Origin: Limnohabitans sp. 63ED37-2
GTDB lineage: Bacteria > Pseudomonadota > Gammaproteobacteria > Burkholderiales > Burkholderiaceae_C
NCBI RefSeq assembly: GCF_001412535.1
Contig: NZ_CP011774.1
Location: forward strand, 739,501 to 803,500
Length of the DNA stretch: 64,000 bases
Direction: 5' to 3'
In this document: positions 44,501 to 51,842 of the stretch, in pieces
How the letters are laid out: the number at the start of each line of letters is the position of its first letter
Numbering within the stretch: the stretch's first letter is position 1
Notes under the pieces: generated by a model
The model's input: the letters and a program-made list of their open reading frames with translations, nothing else
Told to the model about the DNA's origin: nothing
The model's database searches: none
Made by a program: the position numbers and the translations under genes

Positions 44501-45241
44501 TCCAACAACTTCAACGCCCCGCGTGCGGTGTGTATGGCGGCGGTGCTGTACGTGTTCCGCAGTTTGGTGGACGACGACATTCCTTTGAACGCGGGTTGCC
44601 TGAAGCCGCTGAAAGTCATCATTCCGCAAGGCTCCATGCTCAACCCCAACCCTCCTGCTTCTGTGGTGGCGGGCAATGTGGAAACCTCGACCTGCATCAC
44701 CAACGCACTGTTTGGCGCTTTGGGTGTGATGGCGGGCAGCCAGCCGACCATGAACAACTTCACCTTCGGCAATGCGCGGGTGCAGTACTACGAAACCATC
44801 TCGGGTGGCAGCGGTGCGGGTGGGCGTTTTGACGCGCAGGGTGCTTTGGTGGGTGGTTTTGACGGCACCTCGGTGGTGCAAACCCACATGACCAATTCAC
44901 GCCTGACCGACCCCGAAGTTTTGGAGTTCCGCTTTCCGGTGCGGCTGGAGAGTTTCGCCATCCGCCAGCGATCAGGGGGCGCGGGACGTTGGCGCGGTGG
45001 CGATGGCGGCGTGCGCCGGGTGCGCTTCTTAGAGCCCATGACGGCAGGTATTTTGTCGAATGGGCGTGTGCGTCCGGCCTTTGGCATGGCCGGTGGTCAA
45101 AGCGGCTTGCCGGGCATCAACCGCGTGGTGCGCAGCGATGGTCGTGTCGAGAAATTGGCGCACATCGGCCAAGTGGAGATGCAGGAGGGTGATGTGTTCG
45201 AGATTCACACGCCTGGGGGTGGCGGCTTCGGGCAAGACTGA
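41579..45241 (+). CDS. Fused 5-oxoprolinase / hydantoinase A-B (ATP-dependent)
   Basis: A 1220-residue protein fusing HyuA- and HyuB-type halves, like eukaryotic-type 5-oxoprolinase. The N-terminal half has WIDRGGTFTDVVGKRPDG, the hinge TTVATNALLERKGE and the phosphate motif VIGFDMGGTSTDVSHF (ASKHA ATPase). The second half starts near residue 700 with EVFNNLFMNIAEQMG and contains DFSCALFSAEGHLIANAPH, HLGSMGES, LNDPYHGGTHLPDITV and GGSGAGGRFD. It opens 5-oxo-L-proline or a related lactam/hydantoin with ATP. Genomic context with a TRAP importer and a MarR regulator supports a catabolic role. Confidence 0.93.
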   Translation: MTESHITPAGPNRWQFWIDRGGTFTDVVGKRPDGSLVTHKLLSENPEQYRDAAVAGIRHLLGLKPGEPVTPELVECVKMGTTVATNALLERKGEATLLVTTQGFGDALRIAYQNRPRLFDRQIVLPELLYSAVVEAQERVAVDGEVLLPLDEVHLRTQLVDAHQQGVRSVAIVFMHGWRHTAHELAAARLAREMGFTQVSTSHQTSPMMKLVSRGDTTVVDAYLSPILRRYVDQVASEMPGVKLMFMQSSGGLTDAQVFAGKDAILSGPAGGIVGMARTAQLAGHDKVIGFDMGGTSTDVSHFAGQFEREFETQVAGVRMRAPMMSIHTVAAGGGSLLAFDGARFRVGPQSAGANPGPASYRRGGPLAVTDANVMVGKVQPRFFPSVFGPEANQPLDAEVVRGHFAKLAAQTGRAAEDVAHGFIQIAVQQMANAIKKISVARGYDVTRYTLQCFGGAGGQHACLVADALGMSQVLVHPLAGVLSAYGMGLADQNVMREESVERRLDAAAMPLMAERLQALGESTRLALLAQMGGDATHVDRIELRQRVHLRYEGTDSALVVPWGNQDQLVAGFEAAYRQRFAFLMQGKALVVEAVSVEAVLPGDAPEEAVHALNPKREVPRRDTVRVYAANAQGVAAWQEAALVVREDMRPGDVIDGPAIIAEKNATTVVEPGWQARLTALDHLLLVRVQARAVQHAAGTQADPVLLEVFNNLFMNIAEQMGLQLQNTAYSVNIKERLDFSCALFSAEGHLIANAPHMPVHLGSMGESIQTVIQENKGRMQPGDVFVLNDPYHGGTHLPDITVITPVYLEGHADPVFYVGSRGHHADVGGLTPGSMPPFSTRIEEEGVQINNVKLVEAGHLREAEMVALLQSGEYPSRNPAQNMADLKAQIAANEKGVQELRRMVDQFGLDVVQAYMRHVQDNAEESVRRVITRLKDGSFTFPLDNGAQIQVAVRVNAADRTAEIDFTGTSAQLSNNFNAPRAVCMAAVLYVFRSLVDDDIPLNAGCLKPLKVIIPQGSMLNPNPPASVVAGNVETSTCITNALFGALGVMAGSQPTMNNFTFGNARVQYYETISGGSGAGGRFDAQGALVGGFDGTSVVQTHMTNSRLTDPEVLEFRFPVRLESFAIRQRSGGAGRWRGGDGGVRRVRFLEPMTAGILSNGRVRPAFGMAGGQSGLPGINRVVRSDGRVEKLAHIGQVEMQEGDVFEIHTPGGGGFGQD

Positions 45242-45246
45242 GGCCA

Positions 45247-45276
45247 TGTTTCGGGCAGACCCGTCTGCCCGAAACA
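45247..45276. terminator. Perfect 14-bp palindromic hairpin between oxoprolinase and HhH gene
   Basis: TGTTTCGGGCAGAC and GTCTGCCCGAAACA are separated by CC only. It lies 5 bp after the oxoprolinase stop and 13 bp before the convergent HhH gene's stop. Neither side has a T run, so it is an atypical, possibly bidirectional terminator or mRNA-stability hairpin. Confidence 0.65.
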
Positions 45277-45289
45277 GGTTCATGCTGGA

Positions 45290-45700
45290 TCAGTTCTTGG
45301 CGGGCTGCGATTTGCCTGCCGTGGCATCGGCGCTCTTGGGGGCGGCTTTGCCGCTGTCCTTGGCCGCATCCTTGGCGGGGTCTGCCGCTTTGGCTGGTTT
45401 TTTCTCTGCGGCTGTGCCCGCCGATTTGGCGGTGTAGGCGCTACCCTGCACCCGCACGCCTTGGTCGGACAGGCTGAGGGCTTTTTGTGGGCCCATGCCC
45501 TTGACGCGGCTGGTCACATCTTCCCAGTCTTTGAAGGGCGCTTTTTTGCGCTCGCCCATCAGCTCCTTGGTCAGGACCGGGCCAACGCCTTTTAAGGCGT
45601 CTAGCTCCACCTCGCTGGCTTTGTTCAGGTCAATTTGTTGGGCCCAGGTCAGCCCCGCGAATCCAATGGTCAGCAAAACACCTGCGATTTTTTTCCACAT
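45290..45700 (-). CDS. ComEA-like helix-hairpin-helix protein with secretion signal and Lys/Ala-rich tail
   Basis: A 136-residue protein. MWKKIAGVLLTIGFAGLTWAQ is a signal peptide. The HhH motifs follow at once: IDLNKASEVELDALKGVGPVL and PFKDWEDVTSRVKGMGPQKA, as in ComEA, which binds incoming DNA in the periplasm during transformation. The last about 45 residues (from AKSAGTAAEKK) are low-complexity K/A/P/D. No other competence gene is in the window, so a role in DNA uptake is possible but unproven. Confidence 0.82.
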   Translation of the reverse strand: MWKKIAGVLLTIGFAGLTWAQQIDLNKASEVELDALKGVGPVLTKELMGERKKAPFKDWEDVTSRVKGMGPQKALSLSDQGVRVQGSAYTAKSAGTAAEKKPAKAADPAKDAAKDSGKAAPKSADATAGKSQPAKN

Positions 45701-45830
45701 GAAGCGCTCCTCTGGTTGACTGCAAAAATGTGCAGTGCGGTCTATTGTGAGAAAGCCCAGCGAGTTTGCGAAGATGTCCCTGGATAAAAATGAAACAATA
45801 TGTATTGATAAAGAAGCAGCCAGCCGAGAC

Positions 45831-46451
45831 TCAAGTTGATTGTTGTTCCAGCTTTCGACCTGCGATCAAAGCGGTGAAGAAGCCATTGAACCATTGCATG
45901 TTCACAGGTTTCGCCATGAAGATGGTGCCTTCTGGCAAGCCCCCGCGGGCCGCGATTTCTTCTTGTGACAAGGCCGAGATCACCAAACAGGTCATGCGCT
46001 GAAATTGGGCCGAGTGCTTGAGGGTGCGCAGCAGCTCAAACCCATCCACACCGGGCATGTTCAGGTCGGCAATCAGCACATCCGGCTGGATGCTGGCCAT
46101 GTCGATCAGCGCCTCTAGGCCCGAGGACATGGCGGTGCAGTCCACCGGCATTTCGCATCGGTTGCAGAAGTCGCGCACCATGTCCCGGGTCACGGGGTCG
46201 TCTTCGACCAGCAAAACCCGCAATCTGTATTCACGGGTCTCGCTGGGACTCATCAGCATGTTGTGCTTTTTCTGATAGTCCCGAATCGACGGCATGGAGA
46301 TGCGGCGGTGGCCGCCTTGTGTCTTCCAAGCTTGGAGTTCGTTTTTTTCCACCAAAGTCTGGATGGTTCCCACCGACAAGCCCAGCAATTTGGCTGCGTA
46401 GGTGGTGCCACAGTAGTCTTCGGGCGTGTCGGGTGTGGGATGTGTTTGCAT
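45831..46451 (-). CDS. Response regulator with N-terminal MerR/BldC-like HTH and C-terminal receiver
   Basis: A 206-residue protein in reversed domain order. Residues 14-62 form an excisionase/BldC-like HTH (GTTYAAKLLGLSVGTIQTLV, then a GGHRRIS wing). Residues about 77-195 form a receiver: VLLVEDDPVTRDM (acidic E83/D84/D85), phospho-acceptor D129 in VLIADLNMPGVDG, and the switch Lys in IFMAKPVNMQWF. No kinase lies nearby, so it is an orphan. Most response regulators have the receiver first. An 8-bp direct repeat lies about 60 bp upstream. Confidence 0.88.
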   Translation of the reverse strand: MQTHPTPDTPEDYCGTTYAAKLLGLSVGTIQTLVEKNELQAWKTQGGHRRISMPSIRDYQKKHNMLMSPSETREYRLRVLLVEDDPVTRDMVRDFCNRCEMPVDCTAMSSGLEALIDMASIQPDVLIADLNMPGVDGFELLRTLKHSAQFQRMTCLVISALSQEEIAARGGLPEGTIFMAKPVNMQWFNGFFTALIAGRKLEQQST

Positions 46452-46510
46452 GGCTTTATTTTAGTGATAAAAATGCCAAATGGCTTAAAAGGAATACTTT
46501 TTTACCTTTA

Positions 46511-46528
46511 TTGAAACATCTTGAAACA
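46511..46528. promoter_or_regulatory. Tandem direct repeat TTGAAACA x2 at 10-bp period
   Basis: TTGAAACA at 46511-46518 and again at 46521-46528, so the copies sit on the same face of the helix. They are about 60 bp upstream of the HTH-receiver gene and about 130 bp upstream of the divergent acyl-CoA ligase. Direct repeats are the kind of site bound by BldC-type HTH domains. Confidence 0.5.
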
Positions 46529-46656
46529 AATTTCGGCGAGCAATCCTCGAAAGTCGCCTTCTGCATGCTGAAGAGCGGTCCCGTCCGCGACAAACACAAG
46601 GCCTCAGCCCGTGAGGTGCACCCTTAATATGAAGGGCAACAACAGGAGACCTTTCG

Positions 46657-48372
46657 ATGTCCGCTCACGCTGCTGTCTGGCCTGCTCGCCTGCCCGCCAA
46701 GATCACCGCACCCGCCACTTCCTTGTGGATGAACTTGGCCATCAGTGCCATGCGTTACCCTGACAAAGCCGCACTGGTGTTCATGGGCCGGGTCTGGACC
46801 TACCGCGAATTGATGGCCAGTGCCGAGCTCCTGGCGGGGCAACTCAAGGCCTTGGGGGTGCAAGCCGGGGACCGTGTGGTGCTGGACATGCAAAACTGCC
46901 CACAGCTGGTGATCACGCACTTCGCCATTTTGCGCATCGATGCGGTGGTGGTGCCGGTCAACCCGATGAACCGGGCCGAAGAGCTCAAGCACTACATCAC
47001 CGACCCGGACACGCAAGTGGCCGTGACCACGGCCGATTTGGCGCCTGAGCTGGCGCAGGCCAGCGCGGCCTTGCCGCCCGAGCAGCGCCTGAAACACCTG
47101 GTGGTCACTCAATTTACCGATGTGTTTGACCCAGAGGCCGTGGGTCCCGAAGACATGCCTGAGGCGTGGCGGCCGTGGTTGCTGCCGGTGCGCGATTTAC
47201 CGTCCATCAACTCAGGCCACGTGCATGCTTGGGCCGACCTGATGGCTTCTCCTGCTGTGGACTTGCCCCCGCCTCAGGCCAAGACGGATAACCTGGCCAT
47301 CTTGCCCTACACCAGCGGTACCACCGGATTGCCCAAAGGCTGCATGCACACACACGGCACCATCATGCACAACGCGATGTCCAGTGGCTTGTGGGGCAAT
47401 GGCACTCCCGAAAACGTGACCTTGTGCGTGGTGCCCATGTTTCACATCACCGGCATGGTCAGCGTCATGCACACCAGCATTTTGCTGGGGGCCAGTCTGG
47501 TGCTGATGCCGCGCTGGGACCGTGATGTGGCAGGGCATTTGATCTCCAAATGGGCCGTGACGCACTGGACCAACATCCCGACCATGGTGATTGACCTGCT
47601 GGGCAGCCCGAACATGGACCGTTATGACCTGAGCAGCTTGGTCTATATTGGCGGCGGCGGTGCGGCCATGCCCGAGGCGGTAGCGCAGCGTTTGCTGGAC
47701 CAGTTCGGGCTGCGCTACGTGGAAGGTTATGGCCTGACCGAGACGGCGGCGCCTTCGCACACCAACCCGCCCGATGCGCCCAAAAAACAGTGTTTGGGCA
47801 TACCGTTCATGAGCGTGGAGTCGCGCATCGTTGACCCCGAGACCTTGGCCGAGCTGCCGACCGGCGAGTCGGGTGAGATCGTGATCAGCGGCCCGCAGGT
47901 GTTCAAGGGTTACTGGAAACGACCCGAGGCGACCGCCGATGCTTTCTTTGAGCGTGACGGTTTCTTGTTTTTCCGCTCGGGCGACATGGGGCGGGTGGAT
48001 GAAGCGGGTTACTTCTTCATGACCGACCGATTGAAGCGCATGATCAACGCCAGTGGCTTCAAGGTCTGGCCCGCCGAGGTCGAAGCCCTGATGTTCCGCC
48101 ACCCTGCGATTCAAGAGGCCTGCATCATCGCCACCCGCGACGCTTATCGGGGCGAGTCGGTCAAGGCGGTCGTGGTTTTACGGCAAGACCACAAAGGCAA
48201 AGTGTCCGAGCAGGACATCATCGACTGGTGCCGTGAGAACATGGCCGTTTACAAAATGCCCCGCGCCGTGAGTTTTGTCGACGCTCTGCCCAAGAGCGGC
48301 AGCGGCAAAGTCATGTGGCGGGCACTGCAAGAGGCCGAAATGGCCGCCTTGGGCGCACCTGCTAAGGCATGA
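46657..48372 (+). CDS. AMP-binding acyl-CoA ligase (long-chain type)
   Basis: A 571-residue adenylate-forming enzyme. The P-loop-like YTSGTTGLPKGCMHTH lies near residue 218, then YGLTETAAPSHTNPP, FFRSGDMGRVDEAGYFFMTDR and the catalytic Lys in LPKSGSGKVMWRAL at the C-terminus. It activates a carboxylic acid to its CoA thioester through an acyl-AMP; the chain length is not evident. CAGGAG precedes the ATG by about 9 nt and a TTAATAT -10-like element is near 46624. A luciferase-like monooxygenase follows after 24 bp. Confidence 0.92.
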   Translation: MSAHAAVWPARLPAKITAPATSLWMNLAISAMRYPDKAALVFMGRVWTYRELMASAELLAGQLKALGVQAGDRVVLDMQNCPQLVITHFAILRIDAVVVPVNPMNRAEELKHYITDPDTQVAVTTADLAPELAQASAALPPEQRLKHLVVTQFTDVFDPEAVGPEDMPEAWRPWLLPVRDLPSINSGHVHAWADLMASPAVDLPPPQAKTDNLAILPYTSGTTGLPKGCMHTHGTIMHNAMSSGLWGNGTPENVTLCVVPMFHITGMVSVMHTSILLGASLVLMPRWDRDVAGHLISKWAVTHWTNIPTMVIDLLGSPNMDRYDLSSLVYIGGGGAAMPEAVAQRLLDQFGLRYVEGYGLTETAAPSHTNPPDAPKKQCLGIPFMSVESRIVDPETLAELPTGESGEIVISGPQVFKGYWKRPEATADAFFERDGFLFFRSGDMGRVDEAGYFFMTDRLKRMINASGFKVWPAEVEALMFRHPAIQEACIIATRDAYRGESVKAVVVLRQDHKGKVSEQDIIDWCRENMAVYKMPRAVSFVDALPKSGSGKVMWRALQEAEMAALGAPAKA

Positions 48373-48396
48373 GCCCATGTACCCATCGACACCCGA

Positions 48397-49416
48397 ATGA
48401 GCCTGAGACTTTCCATCCTGGACCAATCGGCTGCTGCCTCCGGGCGCGGCCAAGACGCGACCATCCGACAAACCTTGGCGCTGGCGCAAAAGGCCGAGGC
48501 TTGGGGCTATGACCGTTTTTGGGTGAGCGAGCACCACAGCCACCCCAGCATTGTGGGCAGCGCCCCCGAAGTCTTGATGGCCGCCATTGCCGCCCGTACC
48601 CAGCGCATACGCATCGGCAGCGCGGGGGTGATGCTGCCGCACTATGCGCCGCTGAAAGTGGCTGAGCAGTTCCGTGTGCTGGATGCCTTGGCCCCCGGTC
48701 GCATCGATCTGGGCGTGGGCCGGGCCCCTGGCAGCGACGGGCGCACCGCCCAGTTGCTCAACCCCGACCGCAGCGCCTCGGAGCGTTTTCCGCAGCAGGT
48801 CATGGAAATGCAAGCTTGGGTGAGTGGCCACAACCTGCCACCCGGTCACCCGGGGCACAACGTGTTTGCCTACCCGCTGTCAGAGACCACTCCCACCGTG
48901 TGGATGCTGGGCAGCTCGGATTACGGCGCCCAGCTGGCCGCACATTTGGGCTTGCCTTATGCGTTTGCTTATTTCATCACCGACGGGCAGGGTGCAGATG
49001 AAGCCCTGCAGATTTACCGCGAAACTTTCCGGCCCAGCGCAGCGCTGCAAAAGCCCCATGCCGCCCTGTGCGTCTGGGCCCTGGCCGCTGACACCGACGA
49101 AGAGGCCCTGCGCCTGTTCGAGAGCCGCGCCCGCTGGAAGATGGACCGCAACCTGGGCCGCATCGGGGCATTGTTGCCACCCGAAGAAGCGGCCCGAGAC
49201 TACAGCCCGGCCGAGCAGTTTGCGCTGCAGCGCTTGCGTGAAGGCGCTTTGATGGGCTCGGCCGCCACTGTGGGCCGCAAATTGCGCCAACTGGCCGCGC
49301 GGCTGGAGGTGCAAGAGCTGGTGGTCATCACCTGGACACATGACCCTGCAGCGCAAATGCACTCTTACGAGTTGCTCGCCCAAGAATTTGGATTGACGGC
49401 AAACTCCACGTTTTGA
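48397..49416 (+). CDS. LLM class flavin-dependent oxidoreductase (luciferase-like monooxygenase)
   Basis: A 339-residue TIM-barrel flavin enzyme. LSILDQSAAASGRG at the start, GYDRFWVSEHHSHPSIVGSAPE, SAGVMLPHYAPLKVAEQFR and GRIDLGVGRAPGSDGRT are signatures of the MsnO8-like LLM subgroup. It would use reduced FMN and oxygen to oxidise an unknown compound. It is 24 bp after the ligase and 25 bp before the methionine synthase-like gene, so the three are likely one operon. Confidence 0.9.
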   Translation: MSLRLSILDQSAAASGRGQDATIRQTLALAQKAEAWGYDRFWVSEHHSHPSIVGSAPEVLMAAIAARTQRIRIGSAGVMLPHYAPLKVAEQFRVLDALAPGRIDLGVGRAPGSDGRTAQLLNPDRSASERFPQQVMEMQAWVSGHNLPPGHPGHNVFAYPLSETTPTVWMLGSSDYGAQLAAHLGLPYAFAYFITDGQGADEALQIYRETFRPSAALQKPHAALCVWALAADTDEEALRLFESRARWKMDRNLGRIGALLPPEEAARDYSPAEQFALQRLREGALMGSAATVGRKLRQLAARLEVQELVVITWTHDPAAQMHSYELLAQEFGLTANSTF

Positions 49417-49441
49417 TTTTTAAACCCTCAGGATTTTTGAC

Positions 49442-50461
49442 ATGTTCACCACCGCAATCGCGGGCAGCTTGCCCAAACCCGCTTGGCTCGCTGAGACCGA
49501 AAAGCTCTGGCCCCAGTGGACCACCCAGGGGCCCGAGCTGCAGCAAGCCAAGGCCGACGCCACGCTGCTGTGGATCAAGGCGCAGGAAGACGCAGGCTTG
49601 GATGTGATTGGCGACGGCGAGCAAGCCCGCCAGCACTTTGTGCATGGCTTTGTCGAGCAGGTCGAGGGCATTGACTTTGTGAACAAAGTCACCATGGGCA
49701 TCCGCAACAACCGCTACGACGCGCAGGTGCCGCAAGTCATCGCGCCGCTGCGCCTGAAAGGCCGCGTGCACGCTTTCGAAGCCCAGTTGGCACGCGCCCA
49801 CACGAAGAAGAAACTCAAATTCACCTTGCCTGGCCCGATGACGATTGTGGACACCGTGGCCGACCGCTTTTATGGCGACAAGGTCAAGATGGCCATGGCC
49901 TTTGCCGAGCTGCTGAACCAAGAAGCGCTGGCGCTGCAAGCCGACGGCGTGGACATCATCCAGTTCGACGAGCCCGCCTTCAACGTCTACATGGACGATG
50001 CGGCCGATTGGGGCGTGAAGGCGCTGGAAGTTGCTGCGCGAGGCCTGACCTGCACCACCGCCGTGCACATTTGCTACGGCTATGGCATTGAAGCCAACAA
50101 CAAATGGAAAGAGACGCTGGGCCACGAATGGCGTCAGTATGAAAAAGTCTTCCCGGCATTGGCCAAGAGCAGCATCCAGCAAGTGAGCCTCGAGTGCATG
50201 CACTCGCATGTGCCGATGGAGATGATGAAGCTGCTGGAAGGCAAGGACGTGATGGTCGGCGTGATCGACGTGGCCAACCCGGCCATCGAAACCGCCGAGG
50301 AAATCGCGGACACCATTGGTCGTGCGCTTCAGTTTGTGCCCAAAAACCGCCTGATCGCCTGCACCAACTGCGGCTTGGCCCCCATGAGCCGCGCTGTGGC
50401 CGAGGCCAAGCTCAAGGCCTTGGCCGAAGGCGCCAAACTGGCCAGCCAGCGTTACGCCTGA
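49442..50461 (+). CDS. Core (MetE C-terminal-type) methionine synthase
   Basis: A 339-residue protein that corresponds only to the catalytic half of MetE. It starts MFTTAIAGSLPKPAWLAETE, and the zinc ligands are in place: His and Cys in TAVHICYGYG, Glu in SLECMHSHVPMEM and Cys in ACTNCGLAPMS. LPGPMTIVDTVADRF and IIQFDEPAFNVYMDD complete the barrel. The N-terminal folate-binding half is missing, so the methyl donor may not be methyltetrahydrofolate; it resembles folate-independent core methionine synthases (inference). It sits beside two oxygen-using enzymes. Confidence 0.85.
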   Translation: MFTTAIAGSLPKPAWLAETEKLWPQWTTQGPELQQAKADATLLWIKAQEDAGLDVIGDGEQARQHFVHGFVEQVEGIDFVNKVTMGIRNNRYDAQVPQVIAPLRLKGRVHAFEAQLARAHTKKKLKFTLPGPMTIVDTVADRFYGDKVKMAMAFAELLNQEALALQADGVDIIQFDEPAFNVYMDDAADWGVKALEVAARGLTCTTAVHICYGYGIEANNKWKETLGHEWRQYEKVFPALAKSSIQQVSLECMHSHVPMEMMKLLEGKDVMVGVIDVANPAIETAEEIADTIGRALQFVPKNRLIACTNCGLAPMSRAVAEAKLKALAEGAKLASQRYA

Positions 50462-50488
50462 GGCGCTGTGCCTTGGGGCACCACCCGC

Positions 50489-50515
50489 CATAACCTGGCC
50501 TCTGGCCGGGTTATG
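50489..50515. other. Hairpin CATAACC-TGGCC / GGCCG-GGTTATG between metE-like and dioxygenase genes
   Basis: Twelve-base arms with one mismatch flank a TCT loop, 27 bp after the methionine-synthase stop. There is no T run, so this is either a Rho-assisted stop or an operator for the following gene, whose ATG is 33 bp further on. Confidence 0.5.
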
Positions 50516-50548
50516 CTTGCCCTTTTGCCAGACCTCTCGGATCTTTGA

Positions 50549-51295
50549 ATGCCCCAACAAACGCTGCCGCCGCCCCTGACCTCTCCTGACCTGCTCAACG
50601 CCACGTTGGCGGACCATGGGTTTGCGGTGCTTGGCGCCGCCAGTGTTTGCGCTTTGGCGGGTGTCAAGATCGAGGCGCTTCAAGCACTGCAATCCTCTTG
50701 GCAAGATTTGCCGCCTGACCAATACCTCAAGGATGGCGGCCGTTACCGCCGCCGCCGCCACGCGAGCTTCGAAGTCACGCCCGGCCAAGTGCAGGCTGTG
50801 CCGCACCGCGCCCACTGGCAGCCACTGTCATACAACGCCTTGCATGGCGGCATGCAGCGCTGGTTTGAGCCCATGGCGACTGCGGTCGTGCAACAAGACG
50901 CTTGGCAGAAACTGTTGTGTTGGTTGGCCAAAGTGGCTTCTGCGGCCCAAGGCGACCAGACTTGGTTCACCGAAGCCCACCAGTTCCGCATTGACACCAC
51001 CGACGGCATTGGACGGCCTACACCCGAAGGGGCTCACCGCGATGGTGTGAACTGGGTGGCGGTGTTTTTGGTGGGTCGCCACGGCATCAAAGGCGGCGAA
51101 ACCCGGGTGTTCGACATGGACAGCCCCCGGGGCCAGCGCTTTACCTTGAGCGAGCCTTGGTCATTGCTGCTTCTGGACGACAGCCGCGTGATCCACGAAA
51201 CCACACCCATCCAGCCTGAGCAAGAAGGCGGTTGGCGCGACACCCTGGTGGTCACGCTCCGCGCGGGTGGTTTTCTGGACGAGCCCACGCGCTGA
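50549..51295 (+). CDS. 2OG-Fe(II) dioxygenase family protein
   Basis: A 248-residue protein with the iron facial triad: H-x-D in EGAHRDGVNWVAVF and the distal His in DSRVIHETTPIQ. The sequence between, GGETRVFDMDSPRGQRFTL, is typical of the family that includes L-isoleucine 4-hydroxylases, so a free amino acid may be the substrate (inference). It uses oxygen and 2-oxoglutarate. It follows the methionine synthase by 87 bp and converges with yajQ. Confidence 0.82.
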   Translation: MPQQTLPPPLTSPDLLNATLADHGFAVLGAASVCALAGVKIEALQALQSSWQDLPPDQYLKDGGRYRRRRHASFEVTPGQVQAVPHRAHWQPLSYNALHGGMQRWFEPMATAVVQQDAWQKLLCWLAKVASAAQGDQTWFTEAHQFRIDTTDGIGRPTPEGAHRDGVNWVAVFLVGRHGIKGGETRVFDMDSPRGQRFTLSEPWSLLLLDDSRVIHETTPIQPEQEGGWRDTLVVTLRAGGFLDEPTR

Positions 51296-51316
51296 AGCAG
51301 CGGGGGGGCACTCGGA

Positions 51317-51802
51317 TCAATCTCGGAAGTTGTCGAAGGACAGCGGTAGCTCGGTCATGTCCTTGCGCAGCAGGGCCATGGCGGCTTGAAGATCGTCGCG
51401 CTTGGCACCGGTCACGCGCACCGCATCGCCTTGGATGGACGCCTGCACTTTCAACTTGCTTTCCTTGATGACTTTGGTGATCTTCTTGGCGTCTTCGGTC
51501 TCGATGCCGTTTTTGACTTTGATGACCTGCTTGACCTTGTCACCGCCGATTTTCTCGACCTTGCCGATGTCCAAAAAGCGTACGTCCACGTTCCGTTTGG
51601 TGAGCTTGTTGCGCAAGATGTCTTCGACTTGTGTGAGTTGAAATTCGGCGTCACCAAACATCGTGATCTCTTTGTCCTTGAGTTCGATGTTGGCCGATGT
51701 GCCTTTGAAGTCAAAACGGGTGCCAATTTCTTTGGCGGAGGTGTCAACGGCGTTGCGCACTTCGACCATATTGGGTTCACAAACGGTATCAAACGAGGGC
51801 AT
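51317..51802 (-). CDS. yajQ: YajQ family cyclic-di-GMP/nucleic-acid-binding protein
   Basis: A 161-residue protein, exactly the usual length. It begins MPSFDTVCEPNMVEVRNAVD and contains GTRFDFKGTSANIELKDKE and the C-terminal KLKVQASIQGDAVRVTGAKR. Members bind nucleotides (in Xanthomonas and Pseudomonas a homologue binds c-di-GMP and acts with a transcription factor). The frame is open to 52153, but ATG 51802 fits the family and leaves 40 bp to the divergent murB. Confidence 0.92.
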   Translation of the reverse strand: MPSFDTVCEPNMVEVRNAVDTSAKEIGTRFDFKGTSANIELKDKEITMFGDAEFQLTQVEDILRNKLTKRNVDVRFLDIGKVEKIGGDKVKQVIKVKNGIETEDAKKITKVIKESKLKVQASIQGDAVRVTGAKRDDLQAAMALLRKDMTELPLSFDNFRD

Positions 51803-51830
51803 GGCGGTAAAAGTCAAAGGTTGAGGATGC

Positions 51831-51842
51831 GACAATTCTCCC
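51831..51842 (+). promoter_or_regulatory. Putative leaderless -10 (GACAAT) of murB
   Basis: GACAAT at 51831-51836 is followed by TCTCCC and ATG 51843, so the mRNA would start at the start codon. No Shine-Dalgarno is possible within so short a leader. The -35 region is weak. Confidence 0.5.
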
